DNA of 64,000 nt, from positions 1-64,000 of the forward strand of contig JAVBPH010000034.1 in NCBI GenBank assembly GCA_031549725.1. The letters run 5' to 3'. The DNA comes from UBA937 sp031549725 (GTDB lineage: Bacteria > Spirochaetota > Spirochaetia > Treponematales > Breznakiellaceae). The stretch's first letter is position 1; each line of letters begins with the position of its first letter. Below the pieces are notes generated by a model. The model was not told the DNA's origin and searched no databases. It saw only the letters and a program-made list of their open reading frames with translations. The position numbers were made by a program, and so were the translations under genes. This document shows, piece by piece, positions 35,636 to 43,343 of the stretch.

Positions 35636-36487
35636 ATGCACAAATATTTTATAACGCTTTTTATATTAATAATAAGCCAAAATATTTTTGGCATAGATTT
35701 TTCTGCTGCAGATTTGAATAGGTATGTTCAACTAACTGATACAAAAATAATTTTTGAAGAAACTGAATATATATTTACTGATGCCTCTAATTATACCACA
35801 CATGATAATAAAGAGGAATATGATATAAAATGGGAAATACAAAGTACAATTTCTTATATTCAATTTAATTATACTGGAAATTTATTAAAAAATGAAACTA
35901 ATGGAATAAAACGATATTTGGTTTTATATGATACAACAGATAATTTTATGTTTTTGACTCTATATAATACAAAAAACGAACTAATTTATGAAATATTTGG
36001 ATGGAAATATAATATAAATGCTGGCCGTTCTGGGATTGCGAATGCAACTTCGGAATTGCATGAACGAAATATTATTTATAAAGCAGGAAATCTTGTAGAT
36101 GTTGATAATTTGATTCCTTGGGTCGAAGGTGTTAATGGCCCAGGCATAGGACAAAAAATTACTTTGTCATTGAAAGGTAATAATTATCCGAGCTGGTTTG
36201 GAATATTAGTTTCAAATGGTTTTGTTGATTATAATAGACCGGATTTATTCTCAGAAAACAATCGAATAAAAAAAATTCGAATCCATTATGGTAATTTAGG
36301 TAAATATTCTGATTTTGATTTACTTGACACGCCAAATTATCAATATTTAAGTTTTCCATTCGGATATAATGATTATTTCGAAAACGAAATAAAATTTGGT
36401 TTTATAACTATAGAAATATTGGAAATATATAAAGGAGACAAATGGGATGATACTTGTATTAATTTAATCTATGCAATAGCAGATTAG
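35636..36487 (+). CDS. Secreted protein with NADase-type glycan-binding-like domain
   Basis: 283 residues with a signal peptide (MHKYFITLFILIISQNIFGI). The C-terminal ~150 residues share a pattern with residues about 20-150 of the protein at 37037. The shared order is NLI..W.EG..G.GIG..ITL, an SNGF..YN.P...NNRIK motif, then Y..F.F.....F....I.EIY.G.KW.DTCI. This resembles the discoidin-like NADase-type glycan-binding domain found in many Treponema and Leptospira secreted proteins. The gene is much richer in AT than the flanking chromosomal genes, suggesting recent transfer. ATG 35636 has GGAG six bases before it. Function unknown; carbohydrate binding is inference. Confidence 0.65.
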   Translation: MHKYFITLFILIISQNIFGIDFSAADLNRYVQLTDTKIIFEETEYIFTDASNYTTHDNKEEYDIKWEIQSTISYIQFNYTGNLLKNETNGIKRYLVLYDTTDNFMFLTLYNTKNELIYEIFGWKYNINAGRSGIANATSELHERNIIYKAGNLVDVDNLIPWVEGVNGPGIGQKITLSLKGNNYPSWFGILVSNGFVDYNRPDLFSENNRIKKIRIHYGNLGKYSDFDLLDTPNYQYLSFPFGYNDYFENEIKFGFITIEILEIYKGDKWDDTCINLIYAIAD

Positions 36488-36505
36488 TGGAATACGGGCA
36501 AACGT

Positions 36506-36791
36506 CGCCTAATGTTCTGGCAGATAAAGACAGACTAATATAAACATGATTTACTCAAAGAATGAAAGAAGTATATCCGAATATCAGTGAAGAAGAAATA
36601 GCATACTGGAACAAGAATCCCAAACCCCTTAAATGGACCAAGAATGCTGAACGTATTTCTGACAGCATTCTGCTTTCATCTATTTATACTATTTGAATCT
36701 GTCAGGACAATAGATCTGTATGGCAATTTTGTTGCCGACGCCTCCCATGGATCACTCCGGAAAAACATCATATAAACCCGAGCGTTAGGCG
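36506..36791. other. Inverted CGCCTAA/TTAGGCG pair around a transposase remnant
   Basis: CGCCTAA (36506-36512) and TTAGGCG (36785-36791) are exact inverted repeats. The right end GCGTTAGGC matches the GTTRRRY box of integron attC sites and the left GCCTAAT nearly matches RYYYAAC. The distance, about 285 bp, is too long for a simple attC, but a transposase fragment lies inside. No integrase is visible. Confidence 0.25.
36562..36696 (+). pseudogene. C-terminal remnant of an IS630-type transposase
   Basis: A 44-codon frame with AYWNKNPKPLKWTKNAERI resembles the end of IS630-family DDE transposases, which commonly finish with a NxNPKPFxWTKTA-like segment. No upstream catalytic domain exists, so this is a decayed fragment. 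Together with the fragment at 38711 it marks the zone as a site of repeated insertion. Confidence 0.5.
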
Positions 36792-36878
36792 CAATTTAAA
36801 CATCATCATTAATTGTAGTGATATATAATATTTGTCGATGGGCTAAGATAATCTGCAAAAAATGTAATATAAATAATA

Positions 36879-36997
36879 GAGGCTTTTTCAAAATGTCAGA
36901 TTTTGAAAAAGCAACCTTAGATTTTAGGGGAAAAACCGGCTTTTTGACGGTTTTTCTGAAGCTTTTTTCAAAACTAACCGAGTTTTGAAAAAAGCTC
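36879..36997 (-). repeat. Three-hairpin element, copy 2
   Basis: Reverse orientation. Hairpin 2 (36882-36912, loop TGTCAG), connector AACCTTAGATTTTA, inner stem GAAAAACCG (36930-36938) with CGGTTTTTC (36948-36956), hairpin 1 (36961-36995, loop CTAACCGAG). It ends only a few bases before the promoter of the gene at 37037. Confidence 0.8.
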
Positions 36998-37001
36998 AAT
37001 A

Positions 37002-37036
37002 TTGAATGTTTAATTTATTATGATATAATATTTTTT
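37002..37036 (+). promoter_or_regulatory. Promoter giving a near-leaderless transcript
   Basis: TTGAAT (37002-37007), a 16-bp spacer and TATAAT (37024-37029) lie so close to the ATG at 37037 that transcription would begin at or within a base or two of the start codon. No ribosome-binding site is visible. Confidence 0.55.
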
Positions 37037-38668
37037 ATGCGTAAATTACTTATAATTTTATTAGTTTTTATATCCGGTTTTTGCTTTGGCTCTCCCCTGG
37101 TTAAGCGGTATATTGAAGATGTTCAGGCATCATCAGTACTGACTGATTCCCAGGGTACTTATTCCGCAGAAAATCTTATTGATGGCTCGTGGCGCTCCTG
37201 GGCGGAAGGTTCAAAGGGCAACGGAGTAGGTGAATATTTTACCCTTAATGTAAGAAATGAAGCTACCATTGCCGGTTTTGGACTGAAAAACGGGTACGGG
37301 AATGTTGACCATTATGCCGTAAATAACCGGGTAAAAGCGTTTAAAATTTTCATTGACGGTACTTATACCGAAACAATTCCAATAAAGGATTCCGTCAGTT
37401 TTGAGCAGTATTCTTTTTCAAAACCTGTCAATTGTAAAAAGAACATTCGATTTGTTATTGACGATGTATATCCGGGAACAAAGTTTAATGACACCTGCGT
37501 TGCGGAAATTCTGCTTCTTGAAGAAATATGTGAGGATAAAATATTTTATGAAAATGTTTTACGCTGGGCTTCTGCTTATTATGGTATGGAGGATGGCGAT
37601 TCTCAATATAACAATAACAGGGAAACAATAGTTTCCATATCAGATACGGACAAACTTTTAATTTGGGATTATTTGCCCTTTGATTTTCCCGGAGTGGATG
37701 GTGTGTATTTACCATATTTATGGGATTATAAAAATAATGTAAGAAAAAAAACAAAAGTTGCGCTCCTTGATAATCCTTCAACTTTAAGATTAACTGATAA
37801 TTTGCCGCGTCTTGACGGTGCTACTGCTATGTATCCAATGTATTCTTCGTTTGTGCGTGCTGTATATCCCGAACCAGCTGCTCCAAGGAAAATAGATGAT
37901 GATAATTACCTTAGAGTTGTAGAATGGTTGTATTTACCACACGATGGTTATATTGATGAAAATTCTGTCAAATTCATTAATAATATTGTTTGGTGCAGTA
38001 CTACTTCAAAGGCATATCAACGGCTTATAGATGGAGAAACAGATATAGTCTTCTGTTACGAACCTTCCGATGCTGAACGACAATCAGCAGCTGCTCAAGG
38101 AAAGACTTTTAATCTTACGCCGATTGCAAAAGACGCTTTTATTTTTATCGTAAATGAAAAAAATAGGATAAATAATCTTACCCAAAAGCAGATACGTGAC
38201 ATTTATTCCGGCAGAGTAACAAACTGGAAACCTATAAGCGGTGCAGACGAACCAATAATTGCCTACCAGCGCCCGGAAAACTCAGGTAGCCAGACAATTC
38301 TGCAATCCATAATGAGAGGCGAAACAATTATGCACCCGATTCTTGAAGGCGAATCTATACCAAGCAGAATGTTCTCTGCGTTAAGAATGGTCGCTGCTGA
38401 CTTTTACAATTACAATAGTGCAATCGGTTATTCATTTTTATTTTACATGAACCAAATGGCAGGCAGTTCGGGAATTAAAGCATTATCTGTTGACGGAATT
38501 GTGCCGAACAGACAAAACGTTCAAAACAACAAATACCCTTTTGTTCAAACGATTTATGCGGTTACTACAGGCAACGAAAGTGAAAACACTAAAAAGTTCA
38601 TTACATGGATTTTATCCGCCCAGGGTCAGGAATTGGTCGGAAAAACCGGGTATACGCCGCTGAGGTAA
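37037..38668 (+). CDS. Secreted PstS-like binding protein fused to a glycan-binding-like domain
   Basis: 543 residues. A signal peptide (RKLLIILLVFISGFCFG) is followed by residues about 25-150 with the same domain pattern as the protein at 35636. The shared features are ENLIDGSWRSWAEGSKGNGVG, LKNGYGNVDHYAVNNRVKAF and KFNDTCVAEILLL. Residues about 280-543 resemble phosphate-type (PstS/PBP_like_2) periplasmic binding proteins. They include TDIVFCYEPSDAE, FIFIVNEKNRINNLTQKQI, IYSGRVTNWKPISG, YQRPENSGSQTILQ and the C-terminal WILSAQGQELVGKTGYTPLR. No transporter genes are nearby, so an adhesive or sensory role is as likely as uptake. AT-rich 5' part; no ribosome-binding site. Confidence 0.7.
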   Translation: MRKLLIILLVFISGFCFGSPLVKRYIEDVQASSVLTDSQGTYSAENLIDGSWRSWAEGSKGNGVGEYFTLNVRNEATIAGFGLKNGYGNVDHYAVNNRVKAFKIFIDGTYTETIPIKDSVSFEQYSFSKPVNCKKNIRFVIDDVYPGTKFNDTCVAEILLLEEICEDKIFYENVLRWASAYYGMEDGDSQYNNNRETIVSISDTDKLLIWDYLPFDFPGVDGVYLPYLWDYKNNVRKKTKVALLDNPSTLRLTDNLPRLDGATAMYPMYSSFVRAVYPEPAAPRKIDDDNYLRVVEWLYLPHDGYIDENSVKFINNIVWCSTTSKAYQRLIDGETDIVFCYEPSDAERQSAAAQGKTFNLTPIAKDAFIFIVNEKNRINNLTQKQIRDIYSGRVTNWKPISGADEPIIAYQRPENSGSQTILQSIMRGETIMHPILEGESIPSRMFSALRMVAADFYNYNSAIGYSFLFYMNQMAGSSGIKALSVDGIVPNRQNVQNNKYPFVQTIYAVTTGNESENTKKFITWILSAQGQELVGKTGYTPLR

Positions 38669-38710
38669 GTTTATACCAAAAAGATCGTACATCTCTACCA
38701 CTTCTAATAA

Positions 38711-38848
38711 CAGCATCTATACTGTGCGCCGATTGGATATTTTTCTGCGGTGGTTATTGTGTGTGACATTGCCGGCGGGCGTCATGTCCTTCACCGGACC
38801 TGGAATATGCTGAGAAAACCCGGAGCATTACGTGAAATTGTACGCTGA
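38711..38848 (+). pseudogene. Possible transposase C-terminal fragment
   Basis: A frame ending ...RTWNMLRKPGALREIVR, with upstream stop at 38708, recalls the KPGALR segment of IS21-type IstA transposases. Only about 45 codons are open and there is no start or catalytic domain. The rest of 38669-38989 holds a perfect 10-bp hairpin AAAGTTCATT/AATGAACTTT at 38877-38901. Confidence 0.3.
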
Positions 38849-38989
38849 ATTAGGTGAAAAATAAGGATTATGATGAAAAGTTCATTCTGTAAATGAACTT
38901 TCCGAAGTATTTAAAGAGTGAATTTAAACAAATTTTCCTTTCAGGTATGTGATGGTTTGAAAAGATCAATTTTGAGTATGGAGGTAAAT

Positions 38990-39709
38990 ATGAAAATGGA
39001 TAAAATACTTGATAAGGAAAATGAACGACTTAAGACATTGATTGATAATAAAGCGGCGGAAATAGGCTTTGAAACCAAAATTATTTATGATGGCGTTGCG
39101 TTTCCCAAAAAGTATACGGATTCCAACCCACGTGTGTTATGGCTTCTAAAAGAATCATATGAAACTAACAATTGTTATGGCTGGCACGTTAGTAACATTG
39201 AGAAACCTATTCCTCAAATGCATAAAAATGGAACATTGCGTCAAGTTTGCCGCATTTCTTATTCTATATTAAACAATAGTAATTATTATAAAAACTCAAG
39301 TGTGAGTGATATAGAATTATTGGATTCATTCCAGAAAATTGGATGGATAAATATCAATAAAATAGCAGCAGGTAAAAAAAGCCCAAATGATTTAACTTTC
39401 AGATATAATATTTGGAAGGATATTTTGAAAGAACAAATAACAACTTATGATCCTGATATTATTATTTGCGGTAATACGCTGCAATATTTGACAAGGGATA
39501 ATTTTTTTGAAAAATCGAGCAATAACAGAAGAGCTTTTAAGGAAGGCAGGCAATATTGCTATTATCTTCTAAAGGATAGATTGTATATCAATATTCATCA
39601 TCCTTCTTATTTTAAGATACATTGGAATGAATGCCTAGATGAAGTTCTAAATGCAGTTTCCTGCTGGGATAAAGAAATGGAAAAAAAAATACCGGTATTT
39701 AACCGATAA
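38990..39709 (+). CDS. Uracil-DNA glycosylase-fold-like protein, unknown role
   Basis: 239 residues, soluble. The pattern PRVLWLLKES early on, a central DPDIIICGNTLQYL and a late YINIHHPSYFK resembles the beta-strand and HPS-loop layout of the uracil-DNA glycosylase superfamily. The catalytic N-terminal GxDPG motif is not evident, so this may be a diverged or non-enzymatic member. Assignment is by pattern only. GGAGG lies five bases before ATG 38990; the open frame from 38918 lacks such a site. Codon use is AT-rich, like the other genes of this accessory zone. No partner gene is obvious. Confidence 0.45.
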   Translation: MKMDKILDKENERLKTLIDNKAAEIGFETKIIYDGVAFPKKYTDSNPRVLWLLKESYETNNCYGWHVSNIEKPIPQMHKNGTLRQVCRISYSILNNSNYYKNSSVSDIELLDSFQKIGWININKIAAGKKSPNDLTFRYNIWKDILKEQITTYDPDIIICGNTLQYLTRDNFFEKSSNNRRAFKEGRQYCYYLLKDRLYINIHHPSYFKIHWNECLDEVLNAVSCWDKEMEKKIPVFNR

Positions 39710-39772
39710 AATAAATTGCCGGCGGGTATTACATAAGGGTATCTATGAAAACCAAGGTTTTTGGAGGGTCCC

Positions 39773-39922
39773 ATGAAAAGGAAATTGCCTGGATCCCCGG
39801 AAGGAAAACATATTAGTGTTTCAAATCCTCCGAACTGTGTCTGTTGCGGAGCAAAAACAAAAATCAAGGTTCGGATTTATTTACTAACCGCGGGCACGGC
39901 TGCAGGAATTCACCGGATATGA
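39773..39922 (+). CDS. Short ORF with cysteine motif, unrecognised
   Basis: 49 codons preceded by a good GGAGGG site 4-5 bases before the ATG. It contains PPNCVCCGAKTK, a CxCC cluster suggestive of half a zinc finger. It could be a small protein or the fragment of a transposase-like gene. A second 44-codon frame follows at 39935-40069 without a clear ribosome-binding site. The remainder of 39710-40081 shows nothing else. Confidence 0.3.
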   Translation: MKRKLPGSPEGKHISVSNPPNCVCCGAKTKIKVRIYLLTAGTAAGIHRI

Positions 39923-40081
39923 AAGATCAGCTGGATGAATATTAAAAGCCAGGTAATAGACTTGTCGGATATCTGGACGGAGTACCGGCTTCGGTTTGAT
40001 ATCTCGCAAGTCAAGCAGTTTTGCAGCTTAAACGCCGCAAAACATGCCTATTTTACCTATCAATATTAAGGATGGATCAGG

Positions 40082-40714
40082 ATGTACAGTAAAACAATTT
40101 TATTCATTTTCTTCTTTTGTTTACCGGTTTTTTTATTTGCACAAAATGCGGAGGCTGTCCAATTTTATGAAACCTACGGTTTTGAAAATGGATTTTACTA
40201 TATGCTGGATTATCCTGTTAACATCCGCTCCCGGCCAAATTTACAGGGAGAAATAATAGGAAAATTAGGAATGAATGCACGAATAGAAATCCTTGAATGT
40301 GCCGGAAATCCTCAAAGAATAGAGAATGTCAATTCAGAATGGTATAAAATTAAATATGAAGATATGGTTGGATATATTTTTGGTGGTTATATTGCCCGGG
40401 AAACGCTGATATGTGATATTGATAATAATGGCATAATGGATTATTTCCATTACCGGACTTCCTTTGTAGTACATAATATGTACCGGATGCACGGGATCAC
40501 GGATATTTTCATTTATATTAATAATCACCGGATAGATACAGGTAATATCATTGTTGATGGTGATGATTTATGGGGAATTTGTCATTTTGTTCAATTGGGT
40601 GAAACAGTAAAAATAGAATTAATTTATTCTCTTACCTCAACAGCAGGGATAACAAGTTATTATATATTTTATGTGGATACGTACGGAAAAATAGCATATG
40701 CAGGAGAACATTGA
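40082..40714 (+). CDS. Secreted SH3b-domain protein
   Basis: 210 residues. Signal peptide MYSKTILFIFFFCLPVFLFA. Residues about 38-105 match a bacterial SH3 (SH3_3) domain: YPVNIRSRPNLQGEIIGKL, then WYKIKYEDMVGYIFGGYI. The C-terminal part contains a short DIDNNGIMDYF segment resembling a calcium-binding or VCBS-type loop. Bacterial SH3 domains bind peptidoglycan or other envelope ligands, so an envelope-located role is likely. AAGGATGGATCAGG precedes the ATG. Part of the AT-rich accessory zone. Confidence 0.65.
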   Translation: MYSKTILFIFFFCLPVFLFAQNAEAVQFYETYGFENGFYYMLDYPVNIRSRPNLQGEIIGKLGMNARIEILECAGNPQRIENVNSEWYKIKYEDMVGYIFGGYIARETLICDIDNNGIMDYFHYRTSFVVHNMYRMHGITDIFIYINNHRIDTGNIIVDGDDLWGICHFVQLGETVKIELIYSLTSTAGITSYYIFYVDTYGKIAYAGEH

Positions 40715-40790
40715 ATCAGGTGGAATCCGTATGGTAACTGTGTTAGCTGGACGCAATTTTTGATGGTTTAACAACGGGTAAATAAGGAAC

Positions 40791-40826
40791 GAAAACTTCT
40801 AAGAACTTCAGTTTTTAGAGGTTTTC
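40791..40826. repeat. Hairpin flanking repeat copy E (left)
   Basis: GAAAACTTCTAAGAAC (40791-40806) pairs with GTTTTTAGAGGTTTTC (40811-40826). It lies just after the SH3 gene and could end its transcript. Confidence 0.6.
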
Positions 40827-40848
40827 CTTAGATACATTATAGGGATTT

Positions 40849-41041
40849 CTTTTATTCGCAAGTGGGTTTAATACCTTCTGCACGCTCCCGCGTGCGAGGC
40901 TCTGGGGCGTTCTAAAAATCTTGTAAATCAAAATTGTATGGGTATTAAACCCACATAAAATCCATACCTTACAGAACCAACAAACCTCGCCGCCCCCGCG
41001 CTCTCTGCCTCGCACGCGAAAGCGTGCAGAAGGTTTTTGAT
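40849..41041 (-). repeat. TTGGTTCTGTAAGG repeat family, copy E
   Basis: Reverse copy bounded by TTTTATTCGCAAGTGGGTTTAA and the GCACGCGAAAGCGTGC hairpin. The core reads CCTTACAGAACCAA on the + strand. The central hairpin differs from other copies, and a second GCACGCTCCCGCGTGC stem sits near the other end. Confidence 0.7.
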
Positions 41042-41076
41042 TTCGTTACAGGATAAAGAAATAAAAATTTCTCCCA

Positions 41077-41116
41077 GGACACCTCTAAAAATCTAACCAA
41101 GTTTTTAGAGGTGTCC
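41077..41116. repeat. Hairpin flanking repeat copy E (right)
   Basis: GGACACCTCTAAAAA and TTTTTAGAGGTGTCC form a perfect 15-bp stem around TCTAACCAAG, a loop related to hairpin 1 of the three-hairpin family. The rest of 40715-41475 holds only a hairpin-1-like motif at about 41371-41405. Confidence 0.65.
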
Positions 41117-41370
41117 GAGCGTTATTTGCAGGAGTATATTGCCTGTTTGTATAAAGAATAGCAGGAATTGGAAAATAGACAGTGCTGTGCTGGTAATTAC
41201 CCTGTAATTACCTCCAAATGATACCGGAAATTATGCTGGTAAATCCTCCTTGCAGCCCGGGGTATCAATAAAGAAGAAGTATTGAAACACGGATAAAAAA
41301 GCAACCCAATCATACTTTTTTTTGAAAAACCTAGAATATTCTGGTTTTTGTGATATGTTGAGTTATAATT

Positions 41371-41407
41371 AGAGGCTTTTTTTAACCCTGTTGGGTTTGA
41401 AAAAGCC
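41371..41407. repeat. Solo hairpin of the three-hairpin type
   Basis: GAGGCTTTTTT and AAAAAGCCT flank AACCCTGTTGGGTTTG, similar to the hairpin at 14684. It lies just upstream of the beta-helix lipoprotein gene. Confidence 0.5.
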
Positions 41408-41475
41408 TTGTTTATAATAAATTATTGTGGCTTAAAAAAATGATGCTAAAAAAACTGTATTTCAGGGAGATTATG

Positions 41476-43122
41476 ATGAAAAAGTTACCCGTATATTGCC
41501 TTGTCTTGTTATCATTTTGTATTATCCTGGGTTCCTGTTCGAACCCTGCCGGCGGGTCCGGGAGTTCCGGTGAATCGGTTATTACTCCGGCGGTTCCTCT
41601 GAACTATGCCCTCTATGTAGCCCCGGCAGCAGCTGGGGCCGGGGATGGGTCTTCCTGGGGTAATGCCATGAATGATGTACAGGCAGCAATAGAAGCTGCC
41701 GCAGATGAAGGCAGCGGGAAGACCCATGTGCTTATCAAGGCGGGAACCTATGAACCTAAGGGGTACCCTAATCTGAGCGGTGTACAGACCGACGAGCGGT
41801 TAAAGCACTTTTCCCTGAGGAACGGAGTAACGGTGATCGGAGGGTTCCGGGGGGATGAGGGAGATACCAATCCCCTGGGGGGAACCACGGTCCTTTCCGG
41901 GGGGCCGGTAACTAGTGGCGTTCCCGGTGCTGGCAATGTCTACCATGTGTTTTATCATCCCAATGGGACTGGTCTGGGTAGTACGGCGGCGCTGAAGAAT
42001 GTGACGGTAACCGGGGGTAATGCCAATGAAAATGGAAATATTCTTACTAGCAACGGTGGCGGGATGTACAATTACGGCAATAGCCCAACTATCATTAACT
42101 GTACCTTCTCGGAGAACAGAGCCGCTAAAGGAGGCGGTGGTATGTATAATGTTACTAGTAGCCCTGTCCTCACCGACTGTAATTTCTCGTTGAACAGCGT
42201 AGATGGTACCGAAAGTTCGAATGGAGGCGGTGGGATGTATAATGCTATTAGTAGCCCTGTTCTCAAAAACTGTATCTTCTTAGATAACAGCGCCAGCAAA
42301 GGCGGTGGTGGGGTATATAATTCTGGAAAAAGCAATCCAACCTTCACCGACTGTATCTTTTCGGGAAACATTACCTCCGAAAATAACGGTAACTACAATG
42401 AAGGTGGCGGTGGGATATACATTTCTGTTAACGAAAATAGTACTTCAACTCTCACTAACTGTACCTTTTCTGGAAATAGCGGTGGAGGGATATGTAATTG
42501 GAGTGATGGTTTAGTCCTCATCAACTGTACTTTCTCAGAGAACAGTGCCAGGCGCGGTGGCGGGATATACAATGGCGGTAGGCTTTATCTCACTAATTGT
42601 ACTTTTTCAGGGAACAGTGCCGACGAGGGCGGCGGAATGTATAATTTCACTTATGCAATTATCACCAATTGTACTTTCTCGGGGAACAGTGTCGACAGTA
42701 AAGGTGGCGGGATGTACAATTGGACCGGCAGCATAAGGAAAGTTTTCGGAAGTATTTTTGCGGGAAACTATAAAAGTGATGGCAGTGCGGTTAATGAAAT
42801 AGAATGGGATATTGATCCGGAGAGCAAGGACAATCTTATCCTAGGAATAAACTATAACGGTACCCTGGAGGCTCTGTTTGCGGTTACTGAGGGCAGCGGA
42901 AACAAGGCATATGGGATCCTGGGTGATAACGGAGGTCCCACAAAAACCATCAAAATAAATGCGATACCAAAGGCGCAGATTTCGCTTCCCGAAAGCTGGT
43001 CCTATCTCGAAAACAGCGGAACGATTAATGTGCCGATGCCTGGTAAAGACCAGCGGGGGTATACCCGTTCCACGGAAGGTGGTATTGGCTACAAGGGAGC
43101 GGTGGATCCCCGGGTACCGTGA
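41476..43122 (+). CDS. Repetitive beta-helix lipoprotein (Pmp/choice-of-anchor-like)
   Basis: 548 residues. Signal peptide with lipobox LGSC near residue 20, so it is a surface or periplasmic lipoprotein. Residues about 40-65 (ALYVAPAAAGAGDGSSWGNA) match the DUF1565/choice-of-anchor N-terminal motif of right-handed parallel beta-helix proteins. About nine to ten repeats of NCTFSGNSA..GGGMYN follow through residues 170-420, each of 25-30 residues, as in polymorphic-membrane-like adhesins and pectate-lyase-like folds. I see no catalytic residues. Start: GGGAGA precedes ATG 41476 by six bases; the TTG-initiated frame at 41425 and the ATG at 41473 are less likely. Repeat-number variation between strains would be expected. 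Confidence 0.75.
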   Translation: MKKLPVYCLVLLSFCIILGSCSNPAGGSGSSGESVITPAVPLNYALYVAPAAAGAGDGSSWGNAMNDVQAAIEAAADEGSGKTHVLIKAGTYEPKGYPNLSGVQTDERLKHFSLRNGVTVIGGFRGDEGDTNPLGGTTVLSGGPVTSGVPGAGNVYHVFYHPNGTGLGSTAALKNVTVTGGNANENGNILTSNGGGMYNYGNSPTIINCTFSENRAAKGGGGMYNVTSSPVLTDCNFSLNSVDGTESSNGGGGMYNAISSPVLKNCIFLDNSASKGGGGVYNSGKSNPTFTDCIFSGNITSENNGNYNEGGGGIYISVNENSTSTLTNCTFSGNSGGGICNWSDGLVLINCTFSENSARRGGGIYNGGRLYLTNCTFSGNSADEGGGMYNFTYAIITNCTFSGNSVDSKGGGMYNWTGSIRKVFGSIFAGNYKSDGSAVNEIEWDIDPESKDNLILGINYNGTLEALFAVTEGSGNKAYGILGDNGGPTKTIKINAIPKAQISLPESWSYLENSGTINVPMPGKDQRGYTRSTEGGIGYKGAVDPRVP

Positions 43123-43198
43123 GGCCCGGTACTTTAGGTTCCCCGTACTGTAGCACTCGAAGCATCAACGGAACCTGAGGAAAAAACTAATTCCTTCA

Positions 43199-43262
43199 GG
43201 TGGTTTCGAGAACCTCAACCACCGGGAGTCTTGGTCCCTGAGGTTCTCGAAGGGACCTGGGA
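43199..43262. repeat. REP-like element, single copy
   Basis: GGTGGTTTCGAGAACCTCAACC and GGTCCCTGAGGTTCTCGAAGG halves. Loop changes are compensated (TCGAGAACCTCA against TGAGGTTCTCGA are exact complements). It lies between the converging beta-helix gene and the 11-gene operon. A 12-bp-class hairpin, AATGACG..AGAGG with CCTCT..CGTCATT (43294-43324), follows. Confidence 0.82.
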
Positions 43263-43343
43263 AAAGATAACTCCTCTGGTCCCTGAACTTTTCAATGACG
43301 CAGAGGATGACCCTCTACGTCATTCCTAGTATCGCTCTGAATG

